NCBI GenBank assembly: GCA_025210515.1
Contig: JAOARM010000004.1
Span: 33,570 to 97,569 of the forward strand
Direction of reading: 5' to 3'
Length of the DNA: 64,000 bases
From: Vallitalea sp.
GTDB taxonomy: Bacteria; Bacillota; Clostridia; Lachnospirales; Vallitaleaceae
How positions within the stretch are numbered: position 1 is the first letter of the stretch; each line of letters begins with the position of its first letter. The position numbers and the translations under genes are program-made. This document shows positions 33,776 to 43,717 of the stretch, piece by piece. The notes beneath the pieces are model-generated. The model saw only the letters and a list, made by a program, of their open reading frames with translations, ran no database searches and was not told where the DNA came from.

Positions 33776-34588
33776 TTGCAAAAATTTTTGAAAATACTTG
33801 TTATACTTTTAATCACATTATTAGCAATATTTCCATTTTACGTACTAAGTCTTTTAGCCTTTACACCTTCATCAGTTAATTTTTCAAAAGAGTTAGTACT
33901 CATTCCTGAACTATATGGAAAAAATTTAACATCAGCTTGGAAAACTGCCAAGATGGGTAGATCTATATTAAACTCATTGATTATAACATTAGGAGCAGTG
34001 ACTATCCTTGTTATATTCGCCAGTATGGCTGGTTATGCAATATCAAGAATTCAAAATAAGTTCAATAAATTTATATTTTATTTAATGTTAGGATGTATGA
34101 TGATTCCAGGTATTATTAATACGGTTCCATTATATACATTAATGATAAAAATTGGCGGTATTAATACATACTGGGCAATGATATTGATATGTGCTACAAA
34201 TGCATTGCCTTTCTCAGTGTTCTTATATACTGGTTTTATATCTTCATTACCTATTAATATTGAAGAAGCTGCAATAATTGATGGTTGTACGAAATTTGGT
34301 TCTTTTTGGAGAATTGTTTTTCCTATACTTAAACCAGTAACTTCAGCTGTAATAATTATTAATGGTCTTAATATATGGAATAACTACGCCCAAGCAATAT
34401 TTTTCTTACAAAAACAGTCTATGAGAACTATACCACTGGCTATTTCAATGTTCTATCAGCAATATGGAGCAAAATGGCATTTGATGGCTGCTGCAGCTAT
34501 GATTGGGCTAACTCCAGCAGTAATAATTTTTATAATATTCCAGAAATATTTCATAAAAGGAATTACAGCAGGATCTCTAAAAGGATAA
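33776..34588 (+). CDS. CUT1 ABC transporter permease (MalG-type)
   Basis: This 270-residue permease has six predicted helices and the EAA loop NIEEAAIIDGCTKFGSFWRIVFPILKP. It ends with the usual FQKYFIKGITAGSLKG. The start is TTG, after AGGAGGC. It lies 14 bases behind the MalF-type gene and is followed 40 bases later by the intracellular GH66 gene. Confidence 0.92.
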   Translation: MQKFLKILVILLITLLAIFPFYVLSLLAFTPSSVNFSKELVLIPELYGKNLTSAWKTAKMGRSILNSLIITLGAVTILVIFASMAGYAISRIQNKFNKFIFYLMLGCMMIPGIINTVPLYTLMIKIGGINTYWAMILICATNALPFSVFLYTGFISSLPINIEEAAIIDGCTKFGSFWRIVFPILKPVTSAVIIINGLNIWNNYAQAIFFLQKQSMRTIPLAISMFYQQYGAKWHLMAAAAMIGLTPAVIIFIIFQKYFIKGITAGSLKG

Positions 34589-34628
34589 ATATATAAATAG
34601 TTTGGGTAATGAAAGGATGATTTAATGT

Positions 34629-36305
34629 ATGGGAAAGTATATTCAAGATATTTACCCTAATAAAGCACAGTTTTTAGAAGGAGAAGAAGTAGAGATTGTT
34701 ATAGAATTAAGTAAAGATCTTGATATAGATTTAATTGACATTAATATTACTATAACTAAGTTAGAAGAAATATATATGAATATTAATAAAGATCTACATA
34801 TTGATAATAATTGTGACGTAGTTATTAAATTAAATAATTCCTTTCCATGTGGGGGATATGGGGTAGATGTTAATATACATAGTGATAACATGGAATATGA
34901 AAAGTTATCTACTGCATTTGATGTAGTAAGTAATTTTCTAGATTCACCAAGATATGGATTTCTAAGTGAGTTTAATGATGAAGATATATTAGATGACCAA
35001 GATATTTTATATATGAAAAAATTACATATAAATATGGTTCAATTTTATGATTGGATGTATAAACATGAAGAATTGGTAAGTGAACATAGTAAATATGTAG
35101 ACTTAATGGGTAAGAGTATTTCAAAAGATGCTATCATTAATAAAATTAATTTATGTCATAAAAACGGTATGAAAGCAATAGCTTATGGAGCAATATATGC
35201 TTCTAGTACTGATTTTTACGAAAACCATAAAGAATGGGCATTATATAATAGCAATGATAAACCAATTACTTTTATTGATGTTTTTTATATAATGAATATT
35301 CATAGAACGTGTCCTTGGCATCAACATATTATAGATCAATATGAGAAAACTATTACTAATCTTAATTTTGACGGTATACATATGGATACATATGGATTTC
35401 CTAAGAAAGGATATAGTAAAGTAAATAATAATAATGAATTAATATATCTTGAAGAACATTTTGGAGAGTTAATTAATGATACAAAAGCTAAATTGCAACA
35501 GATTAAGGAGGATGTTGCACTTATTTTTAATAATGTAGGAAACTGGCCGGTATATTCAACTGCAAATGCTAATCAAGATGTAGTATATGTAGAAGTATGG
35601 GATCCATATTATTCCTATAACCATATTAGAGAGATAATTATGCAAGCAAGAAACATAACTAATAAACCTATAATTCTTGCGGCATATCTAAAACCTTTTA
35701 TGGAAGAATCTCAAGAAAAAGCAGGTTATGCACTTAGATTACTTACAGCTTCAATAGTTGCTAATGGTGGATATCATCTCATTATGGGAGAAGAGAAAGG
35801 CGTTTTAACTCAAGGATATTATGTAGATTATTATAAAATGAATGATAATATAGCTAATGTTATGAGGAAATATTACGATTTTATAGTAAGATATTCAGAC
35901 ATTTTCTTTGACCAGAGTTTGATAGATGTTACCATGACACATTGTTATGGTGACAATATGGAATACCAGTTTGAAGGAAATGAGTTTAGTGCAACAGCTG
36001 ATTCTAATAAAATATGGACTATAATTAAAGAAAATAATTGTCGTAAAGTAATTTCTCTTATTAATTTATTAGGTAATGATATCAATTGGAATAAAGGTAA
36101 AGTTAAACCAAATGAAGCATCAAAAATTGAAATAAAAATGCAATTAGAAAGAAATGTGAAAAATGTTTATATTATATCTCCTGAAAATGCAAAACCTCAA
36201 GAGATAGAATTTGAAATAATATCTAACATAAGAGAAAACATCTTGGTACTTAAATTATGCAAAATAGATTTATGGACGGTTATTGTAGTTAATCTTTGTA
36301 ACTAA
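34629..36305 (+). CDS. Intracellular GH66 glycoside hydrolase (dextranase-type)
   Basis: This 558-residue GH66-family enzyme should act on alpha-1,6-glucan. It has a short N-terminal beta domain, then NMVQFYDWMYKHEELV near residue 136, the GH66 hallmark. The likely nucleophile is Asp253 in FDGIHMDTYG and the acid/base Glu322 in VYVEVWDP. There is no signal peptide and no CBM35 insert, unlike the GH66 unit of the next gene. It is therefore expected to cut imported isomalto-oligosaccharides or open cyclic ones in the cytoplasm. Size is small for the family. Start after AAAGGA. Confidence 0.88.
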   Translation: MGKYIQDIYPNKAQFLEGEEVEIVIELSKDLDIDLIDINITITKLEEIYMNINKDLHIDNNCDVVIKLNNSFPCGGYGVDVNIHSDNMEYEKLSTAFDVVSNFLDSPRYGFLSEFNDEDILDDQDILYMKKLHINMVQFYDWMYKHEELVSEHSKYVDLMGKSISKDAIINKINLCHKNGMKAIAYGAIYASSTDFYENHKEWALYNSNDKPITFIDVFYIMNIHRTCPWHQHIIDQYEKTITNLNFDGIHMDTYGFPKKGYSKVNNNNELIYLEEHFGELINDTKAKLQQIKEDVALIFNNVGNWPVYSTANANQDVVYVEVWDPYYSYNHIREIIMQARNITNKPIILAAYLKPFMEESQEKAGYALRLLTASIVANGGYHLIMGEEKGVLTQGYYVDYYKMNDNIANVMRKYYDFIVRYSDIFFDQSLIDVTMTHCYGDNMEYQFEGNEFSATADSNKIWTIIKENNCRKVISLINLLGNDINWNKGKVKPNEASKIEIKMQLERNVKNVYIISPENAKPQEIEFEIISNIRENILVLKLCKIDLWTVIVVNLCN

Positions 36306-36335
36306 AATTATTGATAATAGTAGAGGAGAGATACT

Positions 36336-39300
36336 ATGAAAAAAACTTTGAGCTTTTTGTTAACATTCACCTTGTTGCTTACTACCATTGCTAGTTTTAA
36401 TACTTATGCATCAAACTTAAATTCTAATGATGCAAAAAAAAGTGATAAAATTATAAGTAATAAACAATTAAAAAAAGTTTCTTCAAAATCTAGTGTGGAA
36501 ATACTTGATGTAAGTGTGGATAAAGCTAGATATAATACTTCAGATAATGTTGTTATAACCCTTGATATTAAAAATGATAGTAGTAGTACAGTTTCTAAAA
36601 CAGTTAATGTAAAAATTAATAATTTACAAAATGAAGTGGATACTCTCACATCTAATGTTAATCTTCAACCTAATACTATAACAAAACATACTATGACATG
36701 GACAGCCCCTTCAGATAATTATAGAGGGTATTTAGTATCAGCGGATTTAGGAGATGGAGAATATGTAACTACTGGGATAGATGTGTCTAATGATTTTACA
36801 AGATATCCAAGATATGGATATACTGTTGATTTTCCAGTAGGAGAAACTAATGAAGAAAGTGAATCATTAATTGAAAAACTTGCTAAAGATTATAATATTA
36901 ATGTAGTTCAATATTATGATTGGATGTATAGACACGAGAAAAATTTCCCAGATAGTGGAAACACTTGGGATGATTTATTTAATAATACTATAAGTGAAAC
37001 AACTATCCAAAATAGAATTAATAGTAGTCATTCATATAATCAAAAAGCTATGGCATACGAGATGGCTTATATGGGTAGAGAAGATTATGAAAATTACGGA
37101 GTAAAAAAAGAATGGGGAATATATAAAGATAAAGAGTACAATATTAAATATAACAAAAATGATTTATCTACAGTAGGAAATATAGATCAATTAAATTTCC
37201 CTCTTGAAGGTGGACCTATTTTATTTGCTATGAATCCTGCTAATAGAGAATGGCAGGAATTCATGACTAATCAATATAAAAAAGCAATTAACAGATTAAA
37301 TTTTGATGGTATACAAATTGATCAAATGGGTAATTTTTGGGGAAATATTGATAAATATGATTACTTTGGCAATTATGTCGATTTAGGAAATACTTTCTCT
37401 GATTTTGTTAATAAATCTAAAGATGTTCTATCAGATAATAATAGCACTAAAAATTATTTAACTATGAATATGGTTAATGGTGCTGTTCCTCCAAAAGATG
37501 ATTTTTCAACTTTAGATATTATTAAGAATGCAAAAACAGATTTTCAATTCAGTGAAATATGGCAAAATTCTCGTGATTATAATGATTTGAAAAACTATAT
37601 TGAATGGCAAAAGCTATCAGATGGTGGAAAAACAATGGTTCTTGCAGCGTATATGAATCAATACAATAATGCAGGTACTTTGTATGAAGCAGAAAATGCT
37701 AGTCTTCACGGTGTTACATCAGGAACTGAAAATAACACAACATATGTAACAGGTTTTAATAATGCTGGTGATAGCGTTGAATATAATATGCAAATTCCAG
37801 AAGACGGTACATATACACTAGTATTTAGATTTGCTAATGGTTCATCAACAAGAGCAAGCAAAGAAATATATGTAGATGATAATAAAACAATGACGGCATA
37901 TTTTGATGCTACTAGAGATAATATAATACCTGCTAATCCAAATTGGGGTTGTTATTCTATAGAAGCGGCATTTACTGATCCAAAAACATTATATCTAACT
38001 CAAGGAAGTCATAAAATAAAAATTCAACACGATAGTGGAAACACTGGAGATATTCGTTTAGATAGTGTTACTCTTGGAACATTTAATAAAGCATCTGTAC
38101 GCTTGACAAATTCAGCAATAGCAGCATCTGGAGCTATGCATATAGAAATGGGTACAGGACTTAGTAGAGCAAATTCTGCTAAACAATATAGTGATGCAGT
38201 TATGTTAGGTCATCCATATTATCCTAAAGCTTATAAGATGATGAGAAATGATTTAAGAGAAGAGATGAAAAATCATTATGATTTCATAACCGCATATGAA
38301 AATCTATTATATGATCCAGATATTTTACCAGTTGATGGTGGAGTACAAACAATAAAAATCCAAAATGAAAATGTATCTGGAGCAGGTGAAAGTGGTAAGA
38401 TTTGGTTTATACCAAAAACTAAAGGTGATAAGTATGGAGTTTTACACTTAATAAACTTAACATCAGAAAATAATACTGACTGGAGAGATATTACATCAGA
38501 GCCAAATGTTAAAAATAATCTCTCAGTAAAATATTATATTCCATATAATAAGTCAGTAACTAACTTATATATGGCAAGCCCTGATAGAAACGATTGCATA
38601 ACTGAAAGTATTTCCTTCAATACTTCAAAAGATAGTGTTGGTAAGTATATTAGTTTTACAGTTCCAGAATTAAAATACTGGGATATGTTATACTTCACAT
38701 TTGGTGATGAAAATGAACCAAATACATATGAAGCAGAAGATTCTATTAAAAAAGCAGTAGGTACTAATACTAATCATCACGGATATACAGGTAAAGGATT
38801 CGTTGATTGCTATGGAGAATTACATGACAGTGTTTCTTTTGATATTGAAGTAGAAGAAGAAGGGGATTATACATTAGAGTTTTCATATGCCAATGCTACA
38901 GGTAAAGAGTGTAGTAGATTATTAATTGTAGATAATCAAAATAAAGGAAAGATTTCATTCCAACCATTATCCAATTGGGACACATGGGGAAAAGCAGAAA
39001 AAGGTGTTCATTTATTGCCAGGAAGACACCGTTTGATAGTATTAGTAACTAATAATTATAGAGGTTATATTAATCTTGACAACTTGCGTGTTTCTAAATT
39101 ATCAGAAACCACAAGAGGTGTATATATGAATAACTGGAAAGATACAGTATTCTTGTGGAAAGAAACTAAAGTTAATCCTGCGCAATCTCTATTAAGCGAT
39201 GGTCCATCAATATATGAGCTAAGACATTATGAAAAATCACGTTATGATAATTATAATAGAAATGAAATAAAAAATTATAGTATGTTTCTAAGAAATGAAA

Positions 39301-41852
39301 CCGACAAGAAAGTATACACAAGTGGTAATAAATTTAGAGCCAGTGGGTATTTTGGTGATGATGGAATTTTCTATACTGAATATAAATCATATAATGGAAA
39401 AGAATTATCTCCTAAAGTTTCAAGAGATTATTTAGTAATACCTAATGAAAACTTTATGGTAGTTAGATATACTCTCAAAAATGATGCTGATAGCCAAAAA
39501 ACATTAAAAATATTAGATATGCTTCATGTAGATAATACTAGTAGTAAAAATATATCAGCTACTTATGATTCTTCTAATAAAACTACAACTATTAATATGA
39601 GTGCAGCAGGACAATATTATATTGCTCATGGTACTCTAGAATCAAGTATTGATGGTTATCAAGTAGCAAACGATAAAATATCAAATAAAAGCAGTAATGA
39701 TTGTTCGCCTTGGCATACATTTAATCACAATGGAACTTTAAATAATAATAACTCAGTGACTACTAAAGATATTTCAACTGCATTCTCAAAATCTGTAACA
39801 TTACAGCCTAATGAAACAAAAGAATTATATTTCTATGTAGCAGTAGGTAATGACCAAGCAGACATTGATAATTCTATTAATACAGTTACAGCACATAATG
39901 GTAGCTACTGGATGAATTATATTTCTACACAATATAGCAATTGGTTAAGTGAAGGAAAAACAACTAATTTTGAAAATGAAAAATTAAATGATGCATATGA
40001 TAATATATCTATTGCATTAAAACAATCAATTGTACCAGGAACATATATTAAAGATGGAGTAGAAGAAGTAAAATTTGCAGCATTACCAGCAGCAACTAAT
40101 CCAGCAGCGTATTCATATAAAGTATGGGCAAGAGATTCAGCAGTTACTGCAATGGGATTAGATGCATCAGGACATATTGATGAAGCAGAAAAATATTGGC
40201 ACTGGTTAGCTGATAGACAAATAAAATCAAATCAAGGAAGTTGGAAAAAACCAGGTACATTCTATACTTGTTATTGGATATGGAACAATAACCCAGTATC
40301 ATTTGTAGAGCCAGAGTATGATTCAATAGGAATGTTTTTAGTAGGAGCTTATAGACATTATCTAAAATTACAAGAACCAGCAAAAACTAAATTCCTTAAT
40401 GAAATATGGCCTTCATACAAATTATCTGCTGATTTTGTAAAAAATAATGTTCAATATAATGGATTTGGAATTGCTGATTGTAGTATTTGGGAAGAACAAA
40501 TAGAATATAATACTTTTACAGAAGGTCTATATGTAGCAGGTTTAGATGCTGCACAAGAAATGGCTAAAGCTAAAGGATTACAAGAAATCTCTGATAATTA
40601 TAATGGAGCGGCTTCAACTATTCGTTCAGCGATACAAAGAAGATCATCAGATGTAAAACCTGGACTATGGAATGAAAGTGGCAGATATTATAATAGAGCT
40701 GTAAATATGAACAATACACCTAGAACAACAGTAGATTCTTCAAGTGATATATTAGTTACATATGGAGTAGTAGATATGATGTCAAAAAGAGCGTATGATC
40801 ATTACAGAAAAATAACTAATACTATTTCACATGATACTTATGGAGTAACAAGATATCAAGGAGATACTTTCTATACAGGTAAAAACTCTTGGGATCCAGG
40901 TGGAGTAGAATCTTTTGAAGATGAACCTTCTTGGCCACAAATGACTATGTGGGTAGCAATGATGGAAATGTTTAGTGGTTATGATTCATTATACAACAAT
41001 GCATTAAGAAGATTAGAATGGTTTGTAGATAGAACTGGTGTAGGTTATGTACCTCAAGGAGAAGCAGTTTCTAATGTAACTCTAAAACCATGTGTAAGTA
41101 CTATGATTGAACCAATTACAGGAGCAGCTTATATAATGACTGCATTAGCATATGAAAAACAATTTGATATGCGTATAATACCTTATCAATATAATGCAGG
41201 AGTAAGAAAAACTATTAATGTTAATAATAATTGTATTGATGAAAGTAATAGTTATGAGCATAAAGCTGACTGGTCACAATGGGGATATATACCTTACTAC
41301 TTAGATAAAGTGGGAGATAATACTAATTCTGATTCTATGGGAGATATTAAAAAAGTTTATATATGTAACGATAATGATAATATATATATAAGAGTTGATA
41401 ACGTAGCTAGAAAGTTACCAGGATATAACCAAAGTGACAAGTTTGTTATGGCAGTATATTCACAAGACTTCTCTGAAAAAAATATTAATACTACAGATAA
41501 TAGTTATTTTGGAAATGACTTGGATAGAGTTTATGGTTATATGGTAGCAAGATATAGTGATAGTAACGATTATAATAAATATGTAGTTAACTCAAATAGT
41601 GCTTGGACACTAGATAAACAAATAACTAATGTTACTATTCCTCAATGGGAAACTAATTCAGGTAGATTCCAGATGGTTATTCCTATATCAGAGTTATCCA
41701 GTAGTTCTTATTCTACTGGAGATTGGGCAAATCTAAAAATTGCTATAGGATTAGACAGTGGAAACGGAATGGAAGAAACAGACTATATGAATATACATTA
41801 TAAAATCTCAGGTAGCAAAGAACCATGGATATTTGGAAACTCAGAACAATAA
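36336..41852 (+). CDS. Secreted multidomain GH66 (CITase-like)-CBM35-GH15 glucanase
   Basis: This 1838-residue secreted enzyme has a signal peptide at residues 1-26 (TYA cleavage). An Ig-like domain spans about 50-150. GH66 starts near 155 with VQYYDWMYRHEKN, probable nucleophile Asp329 (FDGIQIDQMG) and acid/base Glu407 (FSEIWQ). A CBM35-like module (YEAENASLHG, about 448-580) interrupts GH66, which resumes and ends near 790; this insertion is the layout of cycloisomaltooligosaccharide glucanotransferases. A second CBM35-like module spans about 797-928. A GH15 glucodextranase-like unit follows: beta-sandwich from 930, (alpha/alpha)6 barrel from about 1211, with DCSIWEEQIEYNTF near 1381 and GYVPQGEA near 1568 as likely catalytic Glu regions. 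The last 230 residues resemble glucodextranase C-terminal domains. No sortase motif or SLH repeats seen. Confidence 0.9.
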   Translation: MKKTLSFLLTFTLLLTTIASFNTYASNLNSNDAKKSDKIISNKQLKKVSSKSSVEILDVSVDKARYNTSDNVVITLDIKNDSSSTVSKTVNVKINNLQNEVDTLTSNVNLQPNTITKHTMTWTAPSDNYRGYLVSADLGDGEYVTTGIDVSNDFTRYPRYGYTVDFPVGETNEESESLIEKLAKDYNINVVQYYDWMYRHEKNFPDSGNTWDDLFNNTISETTIQNRINSSHSYNQKAMAYEMAYMGREDYENYGVKKEWGIYKDKEYNIKYNKNDLSTVGNIDQLNFPLEGGPILFAMNPANREWQEFMTNQYKKAINRLNFDGIQIDQMGNFWGNIDKYDYFGNYVDLGNTFSDFVNKSKDVLSDNNSTKNYLTMNMVNGAVPPKDDFSTLDIIKNAKTDFQFSEIWQNSRDYNDLKNYIEWQKLSDGGKTMVLAAYMNQYNNAGTLYEAENASLHGVTSGTENNTTYVTGFNNAGDSVEYNMQIPEDGTYTLVFRFANGSSTRASKEIYVDDNKTMTAYFDATRDNIIPANPNWGCYSIEAAFTDPKTLYLTQGSHKIKIQHDSGNTGDIRLDSVTLGTFNKASVRLTNSAIAASGAMHIEMGTGLSRANSAKQYSDAVMLGHPYYPKAYKMMRNDLREEMKNHYDFITAYENLLYDPDILPVDGGVQTIKIQNENVSGAGESGKIWFIPKTKGDKYGVLHLINLTSENNTDWRDITSEPNVKNNLSVKYYIPYNKSVTNLYMASPDRNDCITESISFNTSKDSVGKYISFTVPELKYWDMLYFTFGDENEPNTYEAEDSIKKAVGTNTNHHGYTGKGFVDCYGELHDSVSFDIEVEEEGDYTLEFSYANATGKECSRLLIVDNQNKGKISFQPLSNWDTWGKAEKGVHLLPGRHRLIVLVTNNYRGYINLDNLRVSKLSETTRGVYMNNWKDTVFLWKETKVNPAQSLLSDGPSIYELRHYEKSRYDNYNRNEIKNYSMFLRNETDKKVYTSGNKFRASGYFGDDGIFYTEYKSYNGKELSPKVSRDYLVIPNENFMVVRYTLKNDADSQKTLKILDMLHVDNTSSKNISATYDSSNKTTTINMSAAGQYYIAHGTLESSIDGYQVANDKISNKSSNDCSPWHTFNHNGTLNNNNSVTTKDISTAFSKSVTLQPNETKELYFYVAVGNDQADIDNSINTVTAHNGSYWMNYISTQYSNWLSEGKTTNFENEKLNDAYDNISIALKQSIVPGTYIKDGVEEVKFAALPAATNPAAYSYKVWARDSAVTAMGLDASGHIDEAEKYWHWLADRQIKSNQGSWKKPGTFYTCYWIWNNNPVSFVEPEYDSIGMFLVGAYRHYLKLQEPAKTKFLNEIWPSYKLSADFVKNNVQYNGFGIADCSIWEEQIEYNTFTEGLYVAGLDAAQEMAKAKGLQEISDNYNGAASTIRSAIQRRSSDVKPGLWNESGRYYNRAVNMNNTPRTTVDSSSDILVTYGVVDMMSKRAYDHYRKITNTISHDTYGVTRYQGDTFYTGKNSWDPGGVESFEDEPSWPQMTMWVAMMEMFSGYDSLYNNALRRLEWFVDRTGVGYVPQGEAVSNVTLKPCVSTMIEPITGAAYIMTALAYEKQFDMRIIPYQYNAGVRKTINVNNNCIDESNSYEHKADWSQWGYIPYYLDKVGDNTNSDSMGDIKKVYICNDNDNIYIRVDNVARKLPGYNQSDKFVMAVYSQDFSEKNINTTDNSYFGNDLDRVYGYMVARYSDSNDYNKYVVNSNSAWTLDKQITNVTIPQWETNSGRFQMVIPISELSSSSYSTGDWANLKIAIGLDSGNGMEETDYMNIHYKISGSKEPWIFGNSEQ

Positions 41853-41868
41853 AATATTTTAATTAAAA

Positions 41869-41917
41869 CAAGCTCTCATCTGGCTGTTAGTTGCTAGATG
41901 GGAGCTTGAATTTTTTA
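41869..41917 (+). terminator. Intrinsic terminator after the glucanase operon
   Basis: CAAGCTCTCATCT (41869-41881) pairs with AGATGGGAGCTTG (41897-41909) with one wobble, followed by AATTTTTT. Strong terminator. Confidence 0.9.
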
Positions 41918-42033
41918 TAATGATTAGTAACAAAGTATTAATATTGCTATGAAAAGTCATATTGGACATTTTATAGCTCATATTATTATATAACCTAGTG
42001 AATCTATTATATAATAAATGAGGAGATATTAAT

Positions 42034-42416
42034 ATGAAGTATATGTATATAAAAATTATTCTTAGTATTATATTAGCAATAAGTATAGCTAACATAATAT
42101 GTCTAAAAAAAACTAATGAGAACCTAGTGTCAGTTTTTTTGAATCAGAATAATAATCCATACTTTATTCATGTTGATCTTGATAATTATACCATGTATGT
42201 GTTTAAAGAAAATGAGATATATAAAACATATCCTGTTTCTGGAGGAAAACCAAAAACTCCATCCCCAATAGGCACATGGAATATAGTCAGTAAAGCTAAT
42301 TGGGGAGAAGGTTTTGGTGGAACGTGGATGGGGCTTAATGTACCCTGGGAGACATTTGATTTGGAACACGGGGAACCATAGGTAAACATCTCCAAAAGGC
42401 GATGGTACATGTGTAC
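42034..42416 (+). pseudogene. L,D-transpeptidase (YkuD) gene remnant, truncated
   Basis: An intact reading frame runs from the ATG at 42034 to a TAG at 42379 (115 residues). It has an N-terminal membrane anchor and the first half of a YkuD domain (IHVDLDNYTMYVFKENEIYKTYPVSGGKPKTPSPIGTWNI). The frame stops before the catalytic HG..SKGCIRM region. Beyond GAACC near 42376, the DNA ATAGGTAAACATCTCCAAAA still resembles coding sequence for IGKHLSKG in another frame, so about 7 bases appear lost, followed by further decay. The protein would lack the catalytic Cys. A second, differently broken copy lies at 63.3 kb. Confidence 0.75.
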
Positions 42417-42426
42417 TGTCGCCTTT
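42395..42426 (+). terminator. Hairpin in the L,D-transpeptidase remnant
   Basis: AAAGGCGA (42395-42402) pairs with TCGCCTTT (42419-42426), with an inner GTAC/GTAC. Only a short T-run follows, so it may be a weak terminator or simply an RNA end before the GH88 operon. Confidence 0.35.
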
Positions 42427-42561
42427 GTGCGATTTCACTGTGTAATCACAAAGTGAAGAATTATATTCTAAAAAATTTCCAAATCAATAAAGTATGTAAT
42501 ATTGAATTATTTATAATTACTATTTAAACTTTTTAATAAAAAGGAAAGGTTGTATAAATAT

Positions 42562-43680
42562 ATGGAAAATAAGATTTGGTATGATGAAGCATGGGAAAAA
42601 ATCAACACAAAAGTTGATAGAATAAGTAATAGAATACAAGATGGTTTTCCACATGTATCTATTAAAGGTCAGTATAATAATGAAAGATGTGGCTGGTGGA
42701 CAGATGGATTTTGGCCTGGCATATTATGGCTTGTTTATAGAGAAACGAATAATAATAAGTTGAGTAAATATGCAGTTTCTTGTGAAAAAAAACTGGATAC
42801 AGTACTTAATGATTTCATAGAACTCCACCATGATGTTGGATTTATATGGATATTATCATCAGTAGCCCATTATAAAGTTTTAGAAGATCAAGATGCAAGA
42901 AAAAAAGGACTTATCGCAGCAAGTCATCTAGCAGGAAGATTTAATATTAAAGGAAATTTTATTAGAGCTTGGACTAATAGGGTTGCTTCAGATAGTCAAG
43001 GTTGGGCAATTATAGATTGTATTATGAATATACCATTATTATTTTGGGCTTCAGAAGAAATAAATGATCCAAGATTTAAACATATTGCAATGGCTCATGT
43101 GGATACAGTTTTAAAAGAATTTATAAGAGAAGATGGTTCAGTACATCATATAATTTGCTTTAATCCAGAAACAGGAGAAAGGTTAGAGGCATTAGGTGGT
43201 CAAGGTTATTCACCAGACTCCGCATGGTCTAGGGGTGTAGCATGGGCTATTTATGGTTTAACCATTGCTTACAGTTATACAAGAGAGAAGAAATACTTAG
43301 AAGGGGCAAAGAGAGCAGCACATTATTTTATATCTAATCTACCAGAAGATAAAGTTCCATGTTGGGACTTTAGAGCACCAAAAAATCAAAGAGATGCCAA
43401 AGATTCATCAGCAGCAGCTTGTGCTGCAAGTGGAATGATAGAAATAAGTAAGTATGTAGATGAATATGAACGTGATTTATATATAGATGCTGCGAAAGAT
43501 ATATTAAAATCACTATATGAAAATTATGGAGCATGGGATGAGAATGAAGAAGCTTTAATTAAAATGGGAACAGTAAATTATACAAATAATAAATATATAA
43601 ATACTCCAATTATTTATGGAGATTTTTTCTTTGTTGAAGCAATATTAAAGTTAAGAGGACGACAAGAATTGTTCTGGTAA
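42562..43680 (+). CDS. GH88 unsaturated glucuronyl hydrolase
   Basis: This 372-residue GH88 enzyme hydrolyses the 4,5-unsaturated uronic acid left by polysaccharide lyases at the non-reducing end of glycosaminoglycan-type fragments. HHDVGFIWILSSVAHYK (about residue 88) and PDSAWSRGVAWAIYGLTIAY (about 220) are family motifs with the catalytic Asp residues; WTDGFWPGILWL near 50 is also typical. It is cytoplasmic. The ATG at 42562 follows AAGGAAAGG; a TTG at 42550 is too close to that site. It leads a locus with a sulfatase, an ABC importer and an alpha-fucosidase. No lyase is encoded in this window. Confidence 0.92.
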   Translation: MENKIWYDEAWEKINTKVDRISNRIQDGFPHVSIKGQYNNERCGWWTDGFWPGILWLVYRETNNNKLSKYAVSCEKKLDTVLNDFIELHHDVGFIWILSSVAHYKVLEDQDARKKGLIAASHLAGRFNIKGNFIRAWTNRVASDSQGWAIIDCIMNIPLLFWASEEINDPRFKHIAMAHVDTVLKEFIREDGSVHHIICFNPETGERLEALGGQGYSPDSAWSRGVAWAIYGLTIAYSYTREKKYLEGAKRAAHYFISNLPEDKVPCWDFRAPKNQRDAKDSSAAACAASGMIEISKYVDEYERDLYIDAAKDILKSLYENYGAWDENEEALIKMGTVNYTNNKYINTPIIYGDFFFVEAILKLRGRQELFW

Positions 43681-43717
43681 TAGATAAATACATAATTAAG
43701 TTAAGAAAGGAAGCAAT

